From positions 4,856,047-4,920,046 of the forward strand of contig NC_044297.2 in assembly GCF_004027225.2 (NCBI RefSeq): a DNA stretch of 64,000 bases, read 5' to 3'. Source of the DNA: Strigops habroptila (lineage: Eukaryota > Chordata > Aves > Psittaciformes > Psittacidae). Under the pieces are notes generated by a model. It ran no database searches. It saw only the letters and a list, made by a program, of their open reading frames with translations, and was not told the origin of the DNA. Both the position numbers and the translations under genes were made by a program. Position 1 is the first letter of the stretch; every line of letters begins with the position of its first letter. Below, in pieces: positions 41,701 to 53,700 of the stretch.

Positions 41701-44700
41701 GGGAGGGCAGGGAGAGCCAGGAGGGAAGCGCTGTATGGGAATTTACCCGTAAAGCACCCACTGACCCTGCTGGAGCCCTCCCAGGGGAATATCCAAGTAT
41801 CTCCTGTCCCTTCTCTGGGAGGGCTTGAGCGAGTTCTGGGCTCAGTTTTGGCAGCAGAGGTTACTGATGCCCTTTACACCAAGGTGCAGCTGTTGCTGGG
41901 TCCCTTTCCTGCAAGGAAAGCCACTCTGTCCTGCTTTCCCACTCCTGTGCTTCCCAAGCATCACCTCTTGCTCCGGGCGGCATCCCAGGGCGCTCAGCTT
42001 CACCGCTGGGCTCAGAGCATCCACAGAAGTCATTCCCGGGAGCCTTCCCTCCCCTGCAGCATCTTCCCCGGTGCCTCCCCGCCAGCACAGGAGCCTTTTC
42101 CATGGATGAGTAATTCTTCCTAATTTGGGGGCTCCTTCCTGCGCGGTAACAACCCCGAGCTCTCCTGCCTCTTCCCAGCTGCCAATCTGCGGCAGAAATG
42201 TCCCCCCTTTTCCTGGCGGAGGGGAGGAGATGAGGAATCTCGGTTATACAAGACGGGGTTGGGGCGACTATTTTGGATCCCTCCTTCCTGCCTCCGAATT
42301 GCAGCTTCGAATGTGACAAGTTACAAAACACTTGAGTCATTTCTCTCTTGCTGCCTTTTTTCTCATCATCCCCCCCACCACCACCACAAGGGTTTGGGTT
42401 GTTTTATAGGGAAAGAGGATAATCTCTCTGTTCCCCCCCTCCCCAAGCCCGGGTGGCTGCGTGCAGCCCACACGCAGGGTAACTCTGCTCGCTGTTTATG
42501 TAAGCTGCTCATGTTCTGCTGAGCTGCAGCGAGAGCTGTTGTCAATTCAGAGGAAAACCCACGTCTGCCCACGTAGGATCTCCCGAGCAGGGTTGTGTAA
42601 CGGGGAATCAGGCAGCCCCTCAGTGCTGGGGGGGGGCTGGAAGAGCCTTTTTGGGGGATATCTTGGATATCCGGAGGTAAAAGAGTGGGAAAAGTCCGTG
42701 GTGCTGGGAAAATCCATCTGCTCTGATGGGCTGCGGGGAGAGGAGGCGGCTCGGTGCGTGCTGCTGCCTCTCCGCAGGGGTTGGGGATGCTCCAGAGGTC
42801 AGCACATGCACCCGAGCATCCACAGCGTGTTTTAGACTAAGGATCAGGCAACTTCCAGCATCTCCATTCCATGGGGTCTTGGGGGAAAAGGGACTTTGCT
42901 GGCAGACAAGATTCAGTGCTGGACCTGAGGAAGAGATGTGCGATGCCTCCATCCTTGATGGAGTGGGTGGCCTGACCCTGCAGCTCTGGGGGGTGAACAA
43001 AGCCTCGCTTTGGCACTGACACCAGTGGGTTTGCGCCAACAGGCTTAGTATCTGAGGCAGGGGGTTACATCCATCACTCCAAAAAGGCTCTGCATACCCC
43101 TGCATTATCATTTCAATGCTGCTTTCTATAAATACAGAAGAAGAAGAATTAAAGCTGGTGCCTTGTGTTGCTCCCAGCCCCTGAGAAACGCTCTTTCCCT
43201 TATCAGATTGGCATTCTTTACATTTTTATACATATTTATTCATGCAGAACAGAGTCGCCCTGCCACGGGGCTGCCGGGTGCACTGCTATACATAAGAATG
43301 CACCTTCATTTCCATCCCCACTACTTCCCCACAATTGAACTAGGTGGGTTATTTTTATTCCTCCTGTGTGTATATCTGTATTTGATTTCAAGGTGGAGGA
43401 AGGAGAGGAGTTAAAAAAACCACCCTCTAAATTCACCTTTTTTACTCCTATTAAAATTCCCCCTCCTAAATCTTTCTAAGCCATAGAAACGAGGCGCAGC
43501 ACCGAGCTGCTCTGGAGGGGAGAGACGGGCCCGGGGATGAGGGGGAGGAATGTGTTTTGGGGCAAGGAGTAAGTTTATAACTATTTTTCTCTTAACCGGA
43601 GCAGTTAGCTGCGCTGCAAGCCATTCATCTTCTGCTTTAATAACTCATTCTCCTCGCGTGGAGATGGGGTATTATAGTCCTGGATATTGCTTTTCTTGGT
43701 ATCGAGCATCAAAGAGGAATCCACGTTTTCTCATCAAATGCATTTTCATTGTAATCGAAATAATTTTCTGCTTTCTTCCTATATTTGGGGTACTAGAGCT
43801 CTCCTTCCCCCCAGTCCCTCTTTCTGGCCTGACATGTATTTATTTCTCACTCCAAGTGATGGTTGCAGTGCTGGCAATCCCAACTCCTTCCTTTTCCCCC
43901 TTTTTCCTGGTTGTGTGGTGGTTGAAGTGCCGCCGTTTCCCTTGGGCTGCCTGTCAGTAAATAATCAGATATTCTATGCTATATGCGATTAGTTTGCATC
44001 CGGGGGGCTCCCTTGCTGTGGGGGCTGATGCATATTGGGGGTACCACAAGGTACCCACAGCTCAAGTGCTTTTTGTGACCATTTCACCCTCGGTTGGCAC
44101 TTTATGAGCAGCAGTTCATCCCCTGGGAGCAAACACTTCCCTGTGCAGCAGCTTGTGCCTGAGGTCCCTTCTCCCCCTGGGGTGTGATGAGCTTGCAGGG
44201 AGGTCCAGGGCTGGCAGGTCCCGGTGCAGTGGATGCGTTTGTGGCCATGGAGGGTTTCCTGGGAGCAGAGGGAGCTCTTGGCTCGCAGCTCCGCTGCTTC
44301 CCGCGCTCATCGCTGGGGTTAACATCGTTACACGGAACTTCTCCCTTTCATGTTCCCCTGCCTGGCTGTCTCGTAACTAATCATTTGATCTCAGCATCTC
44401 CACGCGGAGGTTCGGAGCCTGATCAGACACTGATGGGAGGGGAGGATTAAGCAGCGGATCAAAGTGGCTGCGTTGCGCGCTGCCGCTCGGGGCTCAAAGC
44501 AGGGGTGGCTGCCGGGGCGATGTGTACCGTGGTGGCATCGGGGACACAGGGCACACCCGGGGTCAACAGCGCTTCGTGCAGGGAAGCAGCACGCTTCCCC
44601 CTCATATCCGCCCTCATATCCTATTGCACGGCTGCAAGCAGCCCTCACCCTTGCGCCAGGCCTGGTGTCGGTGCACCGGGGGGCTTCTAGCTGTCTCCGG

Positions 44701-47700
44701 AGGTTTTGCCACATTTAAGGATGCTGTAGGCTGCCGCGCTTCCCGCACGGAGCCCACGTAGGTGTGACAGGAATTCCCTCATTAAACAAATATTGGGAGA
44801 GTGGGAGGCAGCAGCGCTGCTGAGCCCCCTGTGATGTTGCAGCCCCCAAAATGCTGCACCCCCAGCGCAAGCACACAGCAGCATGAATCAGGGGCTGGGG
44901 GAGCAGCATTGCACCCACCAGGTCTGCAAAACCAGAGCTTGTCTCTACTAATCCTCTTGTAATTCCTGCCACGCTGCGTGGACCTGGCTGCTCTTTGGGG
45001 GTGATGAGGCGGGGGGGAGCGGGGGGCACACGCCATGGGTCGGGATTTGGTTGCTCCTCATGGCTTTGCAGTTCTGCAGCTGCTGGGTTTCACCCCATCC
45101 CTCCAGGAGCCGCTGCTCCCGGGAGATCTCCCTCTTCACGGGCGCACGCGGTCGATGGATTTGCCAGATTTCTTCCAGCTGGAGTGAAAAGCCTGGGAAT
45201 TTGGGTGGGAATGTGGCCGCAAGGGAGAAGCAGGGCTCTTGACGTTCAGGAAGCAGATTGGTTTGGCTGGTGTCGCTGCCTGCTCCCAGCCACCTCTGGG
45301 CTTGCTGGAGTGATGCTCCAGCCTCTCCTGGACCATCCATGAGATGAGCCAGCCCGGGCTCAGCTGCCAGCAGAGGGGAGACCAGAGCCCTGCCAACCTG
45401 GCACCTTTCCCGTTGAAAACGGAAGGAAGGCTTGGAAAATAGTGCTTTGGGAACCTTCTCTTGCTGGAATGTCACTGCAGGTGCCACTTGCTGCCAGGGT
45501 GCTGAGCCCAGGGAGATGCTCCTAGAGAGCATCATGTGCAAAGTCACTCCATCCCCTGCAATGGCCGTGGCCTCCACACACTTGGTTTTCTCAGCAAAGA
45601 GGCAGAACTGGGAGAGGAATACCTGCATGTGGATGAAGGAGGGGGATTCCTATGGGATGCCTGCCCAAGCCGTGCGACCCACATCCCTCCAATAGATGCC
45701 ATTATTCCAGGAAATATCTTTATCAAACCTCAGCCTTGAATCTTTTCATTATCTGCATCAGGGTATAAATTGCACAAGCACTTAAGGGCTCTTCTCAGCA
45801 AAGGCCTGAGGCCACAAGGAAGGGCTTGTGGCTGGGGTGGTGGGCAAATGGCTTTTGCCCTCCTTGTGCCCATCTCCTTTGCACACACACACACACACAT
45901 GCTGGTATGTAAAAACATGCAATTAAAATACCACCACACACACACACACACACACACAAAACCCCTGTGGCAGTCTCCAAACAGTGGATTAAATGAGGAT
46001 GAAAGGCAAATGCTAGCTCTGGCAAAACCCTAGGAAAGGAGCCATCAGCTCTCTGCATCGTCCTGGGATTTCAAACCACGCCAATGAAATTTGGCCGCTT
46101 CATTTCATTCCCTGTCAATCAGCATCGCTGCTACTGATGCTTCCTCCTCTTTTTATATCCCCCATCTCTTTTGGCGATGCCCAGAGCTCAGTTGTATCCC
46201 AGCCAGGCAGCCCTCATCACCAAGCGATTAAATCATCGTACAGGGAAGGGAAAAAACCCAGGAGAGACGTCGCTTCTCAGACATAATAGTAAAAAGGGGG
46301 CGGCGGGGGGACGACGGCTCCGGCTCTATTTCTGCTCTGATATGTCCTGGCGCTGCCGGCGCGTTCCCAGCCGCTGCGCGATGCCGAGCCGGCATTCACC
46401 CGCTGTGCGTGGCACAGGGGTGTGCACAGGGGGCTCCTGCACTGTGCTGGCCTTCTGCAGCATCCCAAAGCTTCCAGCCCCACCGACTGGTTCTGTTTTG
46501 GTGCTGGACCCTGCCCTGCCACAGCCTTGCCAGGCTCCTGTGTGGAGCAATTGGGATTTGTGAATGTGGCCCATTGCGTCTGGTCCCTGAGCATCCTGGC
46601 CTCCAATCATCCCAATCTCTGAGCATCCTGGCCTGCAATCATCCCAACCTCTGAGCATCCTGAGCATCTTGGCCTCTGAGTATCTCAGACCTCCAAGCAT
46701 CCCTGTCTCTGAGCATTCTGAGCATCCTGGCCTCCAAGCATCCTGAGCAGCCCAGACCTCCAAGCATCCCTGCTTCTGAGCATTCTGAGCATCCCTGCCT
46801 CTGAGCATCCCAGCCCCTGAGCATCCCTGCCCCGTGCCTTTCACAAGTGCAGCTCTCTAAAATCTAGTGCTTTAATAACGGAGCCCTCGGGCTCTAAAGG
46901 GACCATGGAGAGAGGGGGGGAAATAATTGTGCCATTGAGGGTTATCGGTTCAGAGTGTTTCCTGCCCTGGATTTGGCTGTTCCCAGAAGAAAACTGAGCC
47001 ATGCAGGTATGGCTGCCTTAATGAAAATGTGCCTAATGGCCTGTCCCTGGGGACCACACACCACTGCCTGTCCCTGGACCCCCTTTTTCATACAGATGTT
47101 TGCAGCAAGAGCATGGCCCCAGGTTTGGACTAAGCCTTGACACGTGCAGTGCTGCTGCATCAGTCCTGGGCTGTTGGAGATCCCCAAGCAGGTTGCTTTT
47201 ATTAATTGCGATGGTTTTGCATTTAAATGCAGCATTCCAGGAAATCCTGCCTGGCTCATGACATCCCTGGGGCTGCTCCTGCTGCCTCCAGAGCAGCCCG
47301 AGTGGCAAAGCTGGGCTCAGATCCCAGCTTTTCCCACATGGAAAACAAAAAAGCTCAGGGTGTGAATGCAAACCCCGCCATCCCAGGGGACTGATCCCGA
47401 GCGGATGCACAGCCAGGGTTGGGGATGATGAGTTGGGGGGGCTGTTTGTCTGGGAGGTAGCATTAAACGCTAGTTGCGTGGCTCTCGTGTGGCCGCCGAG
47501 CGGGGCAGCCAAGGGCTGGGCCAGCCACTTGCTTTTTCATTTCAGAAATGTCACTGAGTCACCAATGACTCATAATTATAATGGGAGACATTTCCAACCC
47601 GGAGCATGACTCCGAGACGTCTTCCAGGGATATTAGAGCTGTTTGTAAAAGCCAGGCCTTGCCCTGGCGCTCTCCCCCGCTCCATGGTTGTTTTGTGTCC

Positions 47701-50700
47701 CCCCCTTCTCCTTGCCAAGGTGACAGCAGGGATGTAGCTGCCCCACTGGGCTGAGGATGCTCGGATGCTCATCCGTGTCCAGGGGGAGCAGGGGGATGCA
47801 TTAACGCTCCCCATCAGGTGGCAGGTGTCTATTAAAGTGACTCCCATCACCGCTGCGTCTGGCCTGCCCTTGACTCGGGGCTGTCCCAGCAGACAGCTCC
47901 GTGTCTGTGCTGTAACCTCCGTGGCTCTGGGGGTATCAGCAGGCAGAGGGACCAAGGTGCCTCCTCCCCCTTGCAGCACGGGGTGGGACGTGCTTCTGTA
48001 GCTGAGCATCATCTGCATTATCCCTCGCTCTGCCACTGCTTCCTCCTCTTCCCAGCCAGGGAAATTGTCCTTCCCATTCCAGGTGTGATGGGATAGATCC
48101 GGTTGGGTCCCTGGGGCATCTTTGAGTGCCAGATGATGGGTGCTGCGGTGGAGCGATGCTCCCCATCAGAGCTGCTTTGGCACTTGGCTCTTCCCACGGC
48201 TCACCTTAGCAGACAGCCCAGCGCTGTGCCTCCAGCCCCAATTCATTAAGCAGGATTGGTATGAATTAAATTAGGGAGGGGTTTGATCCAGTCGGACCAG
48301 TTCTGAGCTCCCAGGATGACTGGTGTGGGCCGGTGCCAGCATCATCCCCGGTGCGATGCAGGGAGCCGTGTGCTTCCCTCCTTGCTGGAAATACTTTCTC
48401 ACCAAATAGCATTAAATATTCCTGAGCTGTGAACATCTTGGACTGATTTTATTTTCCATAAATAAACTTGTTGGGAGATATTTGGAGATGGGCCTAAGCT
48501 GCAGAGCTTGGACTGGCTCCCAAATCTTGCTGCTGTTTGGGCTCGAGGGGTTGGTTCAGGATTGTTTCGAGCTTTATTTCGGTTTTAAGGGCTTGGGATT
48601 AAATAGCTGCCCTCAAACAGGACTCTCTCAGTGCTTCCCAAAGCTCCTGGTCCCCCCAAATGCTGCTGATGGGTGGAGAGGGGCTCACGAGCATCCCTCA
48701 CTGATGTTTTATACAGGCTTAGGGTTATATCTATATATGCTGCTATAGGGGCTTGGGTTTATGAAGCCAAGAGGCATTTCAAGAGGTACCAAGACCCTGT
48801 TGCTTGGTCTGGGACCACCATGCTCGATGTTTTAGGCAGCTGCCTGCACCAGCAACCTGCATTTTTGGGGTGCAAACCCTTCCTTGCCCAACCACTCCTG
48901 GTCGGTGATGTCTCTGGTCCATCTTGCTGGAAGCGGGGTTATTTTCTGGCTTGGGCAAAGGAAAAGGGGTTAAAAATAGAAAAATCAATCCTATTTGTAT
49001 CTTTTTCAATGGGGAAGTGAAGTGGGAGAGCTGTGAGGATGCGTTTGCAAACCTGCTCCATGCACAGCGCATCCCGGAAAGGCCGGATCCGTGGGGCTCG
49101 GAAGTGCGGGTTGAATTCCCTTCCCTTACCAGAGGGGCCGAGTGCTTGCTGCTTGTCTCACATGCGCCTGATTCATGCTGACAAGGACAGGATTGCTCTT
49201 TTGGTGTGCGCCTCGTGGTCCCTCAGCCTTCCCTTCTCACTCAGCTCTCAGTTCTGTGCCGGGCATGGGAAGAGGAGTCCAATCTGACCCGTAACCCTGT
49301 CACATCCTCACTCATTTGGCCACGTCTCCCCTGGTTGCCTTGGGGAAGCAGCACATTTGTAAGAGGCTCCGAGGAAGCTGCCACGGCCACAGCTTCATTC
49401 TGACAGCTCCCATGGGAAAGGTGCAGCGTCAGGGGTTGCCGGCGCTCCCGGTGCTGTTCCCAGCTGCTCCATGGGCAGAATTTGGCTTTTGCTATGTCAG
49501 CTCCTGCAGCTCCATGCAGGGCGTTGGGTTTTCACGCAGGATGCAGCCACTGCTTCCGAATTTGCTGGTGGTTTGAAGGTGGGCATGGACACGGAGGGAA
49601 GGGACGTTGCTGGTCTTCCATTGATGCCATGGACTCAGTGACAGCATCCCAGTCTGAGGCACATCCAAGCCCTTGGGATTGCTCTGGGATTTGGCACCAT
49701 GGCTCAGTTCTGGACCAGTTCTGGACAAATCTGCTTTCTTCTCCCCCCCCCAGTTTAAACATTTTATAATGAAATCCCATAGCAGAGTCCCCTTCCCAAG
49801 GAATATTCCTGCCAGGGGGGTCAGAGGCCTCATCCATGAGTGGTTTTGTTTTCAGGGCAAGGATCTGTTGCTGTTTTGTGTGAGGGCAGTGGCTGATCCA
49901 GAGGGATCTTGCTCTATCCTGGGAGCTCTTCTAGCCTATTCTAATGCAAATGCACATTAGCTGATAATCTGAATGTTGAGTGGATTATTTCACCCCCGGA
50001 TAAGCTGCTGTAAGGCAAATTTTTTCTGCTTTTAGTATATAGAACCAAAAAAACCCCTCTGACACAAAGAAACCCACCTTAGAATTATGTGTTATCACAG
50101 AGATCTGTGCAGGAAGCACACTGTCCCTTGTACACCCTCAAATGAATGAAGAAATATGACCTAGAGACATCCTCTAACAGCTTTATCACATATGCACCAT
50201 AATTGCATCAGCAAACATTTGTATTGCAATTAAAGCACAGAGCAAATAAACCATGAGAAATCAATTAAAAGAGGATATAGGCTGTGGGAGCAGCATCCCA
50301 TCCTCCTGCCTGTCCTAAGGTGCAATAAGACCCAACCATCCTGCTTCATCCTATCCCTAACCCAAAAATCCACAGCAGGGCTTGACCCTGCCATGGTGGG
50401 GCTGAGCAGGGTGTTGATTTTCCTCTCTCCTTCCCAGTTTCCTGAATGCTGGAACATTGCTGCCTGGTGGCATCACATTGTCACCACCCAGTGTTGCAGA
50501 CAGTAGTTTTTGGCTGGGGAGGGTGCTCTGGGTGCTGGTGGGATGGGGAACAGAGGCAGCATCCTTGCACCCTTATCATGGTGGGATTCAGGGTTGTTTT
50601 CGGGCCAGCAGAGGGTTGGGTGGGATGCTTAAAGTTGCCGGGCTCAGCTCTTGCCTTGCCGCAAATGGGAATGTGCGGGGATTGTGCTTTATTTAAAGGA

Positions 50701-53700
50701 GGGTTCAGCCTTTTGGGTGTGAGCAAGCCAGGGAGATCCTTCTGTGGGAATTCAGCCCCATGAGCTGAGGCTTTGCTTAGTGCTGCTGCTGGGGGATCCT
50801 CCAGCAAGCACCTGCCCCTGCACCTTCCCCAAGGCCCTCTTTCACCCCAGGACCAGTTATAACCCGAAATAACAGGGGTTTGGCTGCAAAATGCCGACCC
50901 TACCGAGCCCAGCTCCATCCAGCACGCAAAGGGCACTTTACCCACAGAGATACTTTTCCCTCTGTGTGCTACATGCTTCGGAAAGAAGTGGATGAAGCCA
51001 CCAAAACAAACCCTTCCCCGGCACGTGCGGCTGCTTCCCCCGGGAGAGACTGAAAGAGAGACTGAACCGCATGTGACAGATGTTAATCGCATCATTTAAT
51101 GCACTCCTGGAAGGCACTTGGATACAGGAACCCGTACGGAGGAGAATAGACTATTGTCTCCCGGTGCCGCCGGCGCCCGTGGAGGGATCGATAACCCCAC
51201 GATACCAACTCACCTGGGGTTTTATACAAGGTACAAATCACAGCTCTTAAACTGGGGAGGTTCCTAAGAGATGCACAGTGAATATGCCAATTTCAAGAGA
51301 CAGAAATTCAAAAGAAAGCCTTAAAAATCCTTTTTGTTTTGTCCACAAAGTGCTGTTTGATCTGGGGAGGATATAGGAATGGGGAAAATAGGGAAGGAGG
51401 GATCACACCTGATTCACACATGAGCATCCCTGTCCCAGACACCTTCTGCACAGCCTGGGAAATAATGAAACCCCATCAATTGGTCATTGTAGGTTGGAGA
51501 AGGGCTGTTGATGGCAGGGAATTGCGTTTCTGAGGCAGAAGCAGCATCCCATGGGCCAGCTCCCTGATTGAATTCCCCCTTGGTGACCTGGGGATGTAAT
51601 TGCAGCGAAGGGGAGCTGGGGCCGATCGCACCTGCCGGGGAAATCAGCATCTCCATCCATCAGCCGACCTGGGAAGAAATTGAGGCAAGATGACTAAAGG
51701 TCCATAAAAGTAGCAAACTTATTGACTAATAGATTTCTTAGTCATGAAGTCCCCGTGCTCCATATGTACCGAAATCAAAGCAATTACGGATTTAAATGAA
51801 GCTGGAATCTGTGGTGCAGAAAATGCTTGTTTTAGCGTAAGATTGGCCAGAGGTGAATGACCTGTAAAGCCCCTGGTAATGAAAGCTCTTCACAGCTTGC
51901 AGTGTTTCACTGGATGGTAATTGCTGCAGTCTGTGATACGGATCTGGCTGTGTTAATGATGCACTGTTCCTTTTCATAGGACTCATTTAAGCTTCCCATT
52001 TTCCAGGGATTTCAAAGCAACAAGGCAGCGTGGAAATTAACACATTAACGTGGACGTTTTCTCACTTGGGGTATTTAAAATGTTATTTAAAGCTTTGGAC
52101 CGGTATCGATTAACAAAGTGATGGGGGCCGGGAGCCTTGGGCGAGGGTGGCTGGTGTGTGCTGGAGGGAGGTGGAGTGTGACACGGGTGCTCATCACTCC
52201 TGGGTGGGCCACGTCGATGCGACTTGTGTTGTATGTAACGTGACAAGATGGCTGGATTAGAACGAAACATACATTAGGACTAAAAAAAAGAGAGAAACTT
52301 TGGATGGGAATACAAATCCTATTGACTTCCAAATGAAAACCACATCCAAGGGAGACAGTTGGCTTCTCCTCTGAGTTTATTATTAAATATTTGACTAGGG
52401 AGGGAAGTTCTGAGCTGAGCATCTTTTCCCTCCTGTTCCTGGCAAGAGCAGTTTGCATAGCAGGGAGGGTTAGTGCTTGGTCGTTCTGCCAAAGCAGTTT
52501 CTGGGTGTAGATCAACAGGTGGTGATGGTGCACCAGGGCTGGGAAAAGAAAGGCCCTGGCTGCACTTTTGGATGCTTGGAACTCGGGAGCAAGCAAATTC
52601 AAGATGCTGGGGGTGAATTGTGTAGATGGATGCAGTGGGTGTGCTGGCATTTCATCCCCGGGGATGGCGCTGGGCAGAGCAGCTCCCGCCACTCCTGAAA
52701 TGCTCTTATTTCATCCTGAAGAGGGAGGAGAGCTCTTCATCCCTCCCCATCTCCGCACTTGAGGCGCTGTCCCGCTTCCCAAGGGACTCCAGGATTAATT
52801 TCTTTTGGTGACCCTGGGGGCCGCTGTAGCCTGACCCTGCTGTCGGAGGGGAAGTGAGGTCGGAGCGAAGGAGCAGAGGGGACCAGCAGCAAATGATAAG
52901 AAGCTCGGGGCACTTAAGAGTTTGAACAATATGGAAATGGCATTTCCAGTTAACTCAATCACTGCGCCGGCTCCGGCTGCATCCGAGCGCTGAGATTCAA
53001 TTACCGTCCCCGCCAGCGCGGTCCCCAGGGAGCAGCGTGTCACCGTCCCACGCTGTGGCCCCCCGCACTCCTGCATGGCCCCGGGGGTGGCCCTGGGTCC
53101 CTGCGGCCGGCCGGTGAGCAGGATCGTGCCTGGCAGCGAGGAGGGGTGGAGGGATTCAGGAATGATAATTAAGGATGCTGCGGAGCACCGGGCGCTTGTA
53201 GGAATAGGAACTTATTCTGCTGTTGTTCCTATAAGGTGTCAAGCCAGGGATTTCCTGTTTGGAGATGGGGAAACAGAGGTAGTGGTGTGATTTGGTGGCC
53301 ATGGAGGGTGTGTTTACCTGCTCAGCAGCATCCTGTGCCTCCCTCTCTGCACAGGGATGAGCATCATTCCTGTGAGGAGCACAGAGCAGGGCATGGGGCA
53401 GAGCCTGGCAGCTCCCCACACCAGCCCTGTCCATGTCTGGATCCTGGTGGAGGAGGGGATGGGAGAAGGGATGGCGAGGGGCTCTGGAGGCATCACTCAT
53501 CCCCAGTGAGCCCCATTTCATCCTTGCAAAGCCCATGGGGACATCCGCGGTGACAATGGCCACCTTGCTAAAGAGGGGAATTGCCAGGTTCCTTGGCTTT
53601 CCCACAGACAGGGTCTGTGTTGTCCTCAAAGCCTCCCACTTCTTTCCCCTTTCTGTATGGCTGGTGTGGTGGTGGGATTTTGGAATCATCCTAGGTCCTG

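Noticed and set aside
43163..43414. Hydrophobic ORF resembling a small membrane protein
   Set aside because: Lies in an A/T-rich block where hydrophobic frames arise by chance; no splice context or family resemblance.
45730..46058. Cys/Val-rich ORFs with CVCVCVC
   Set aside because: They are the CA repeats in translation.
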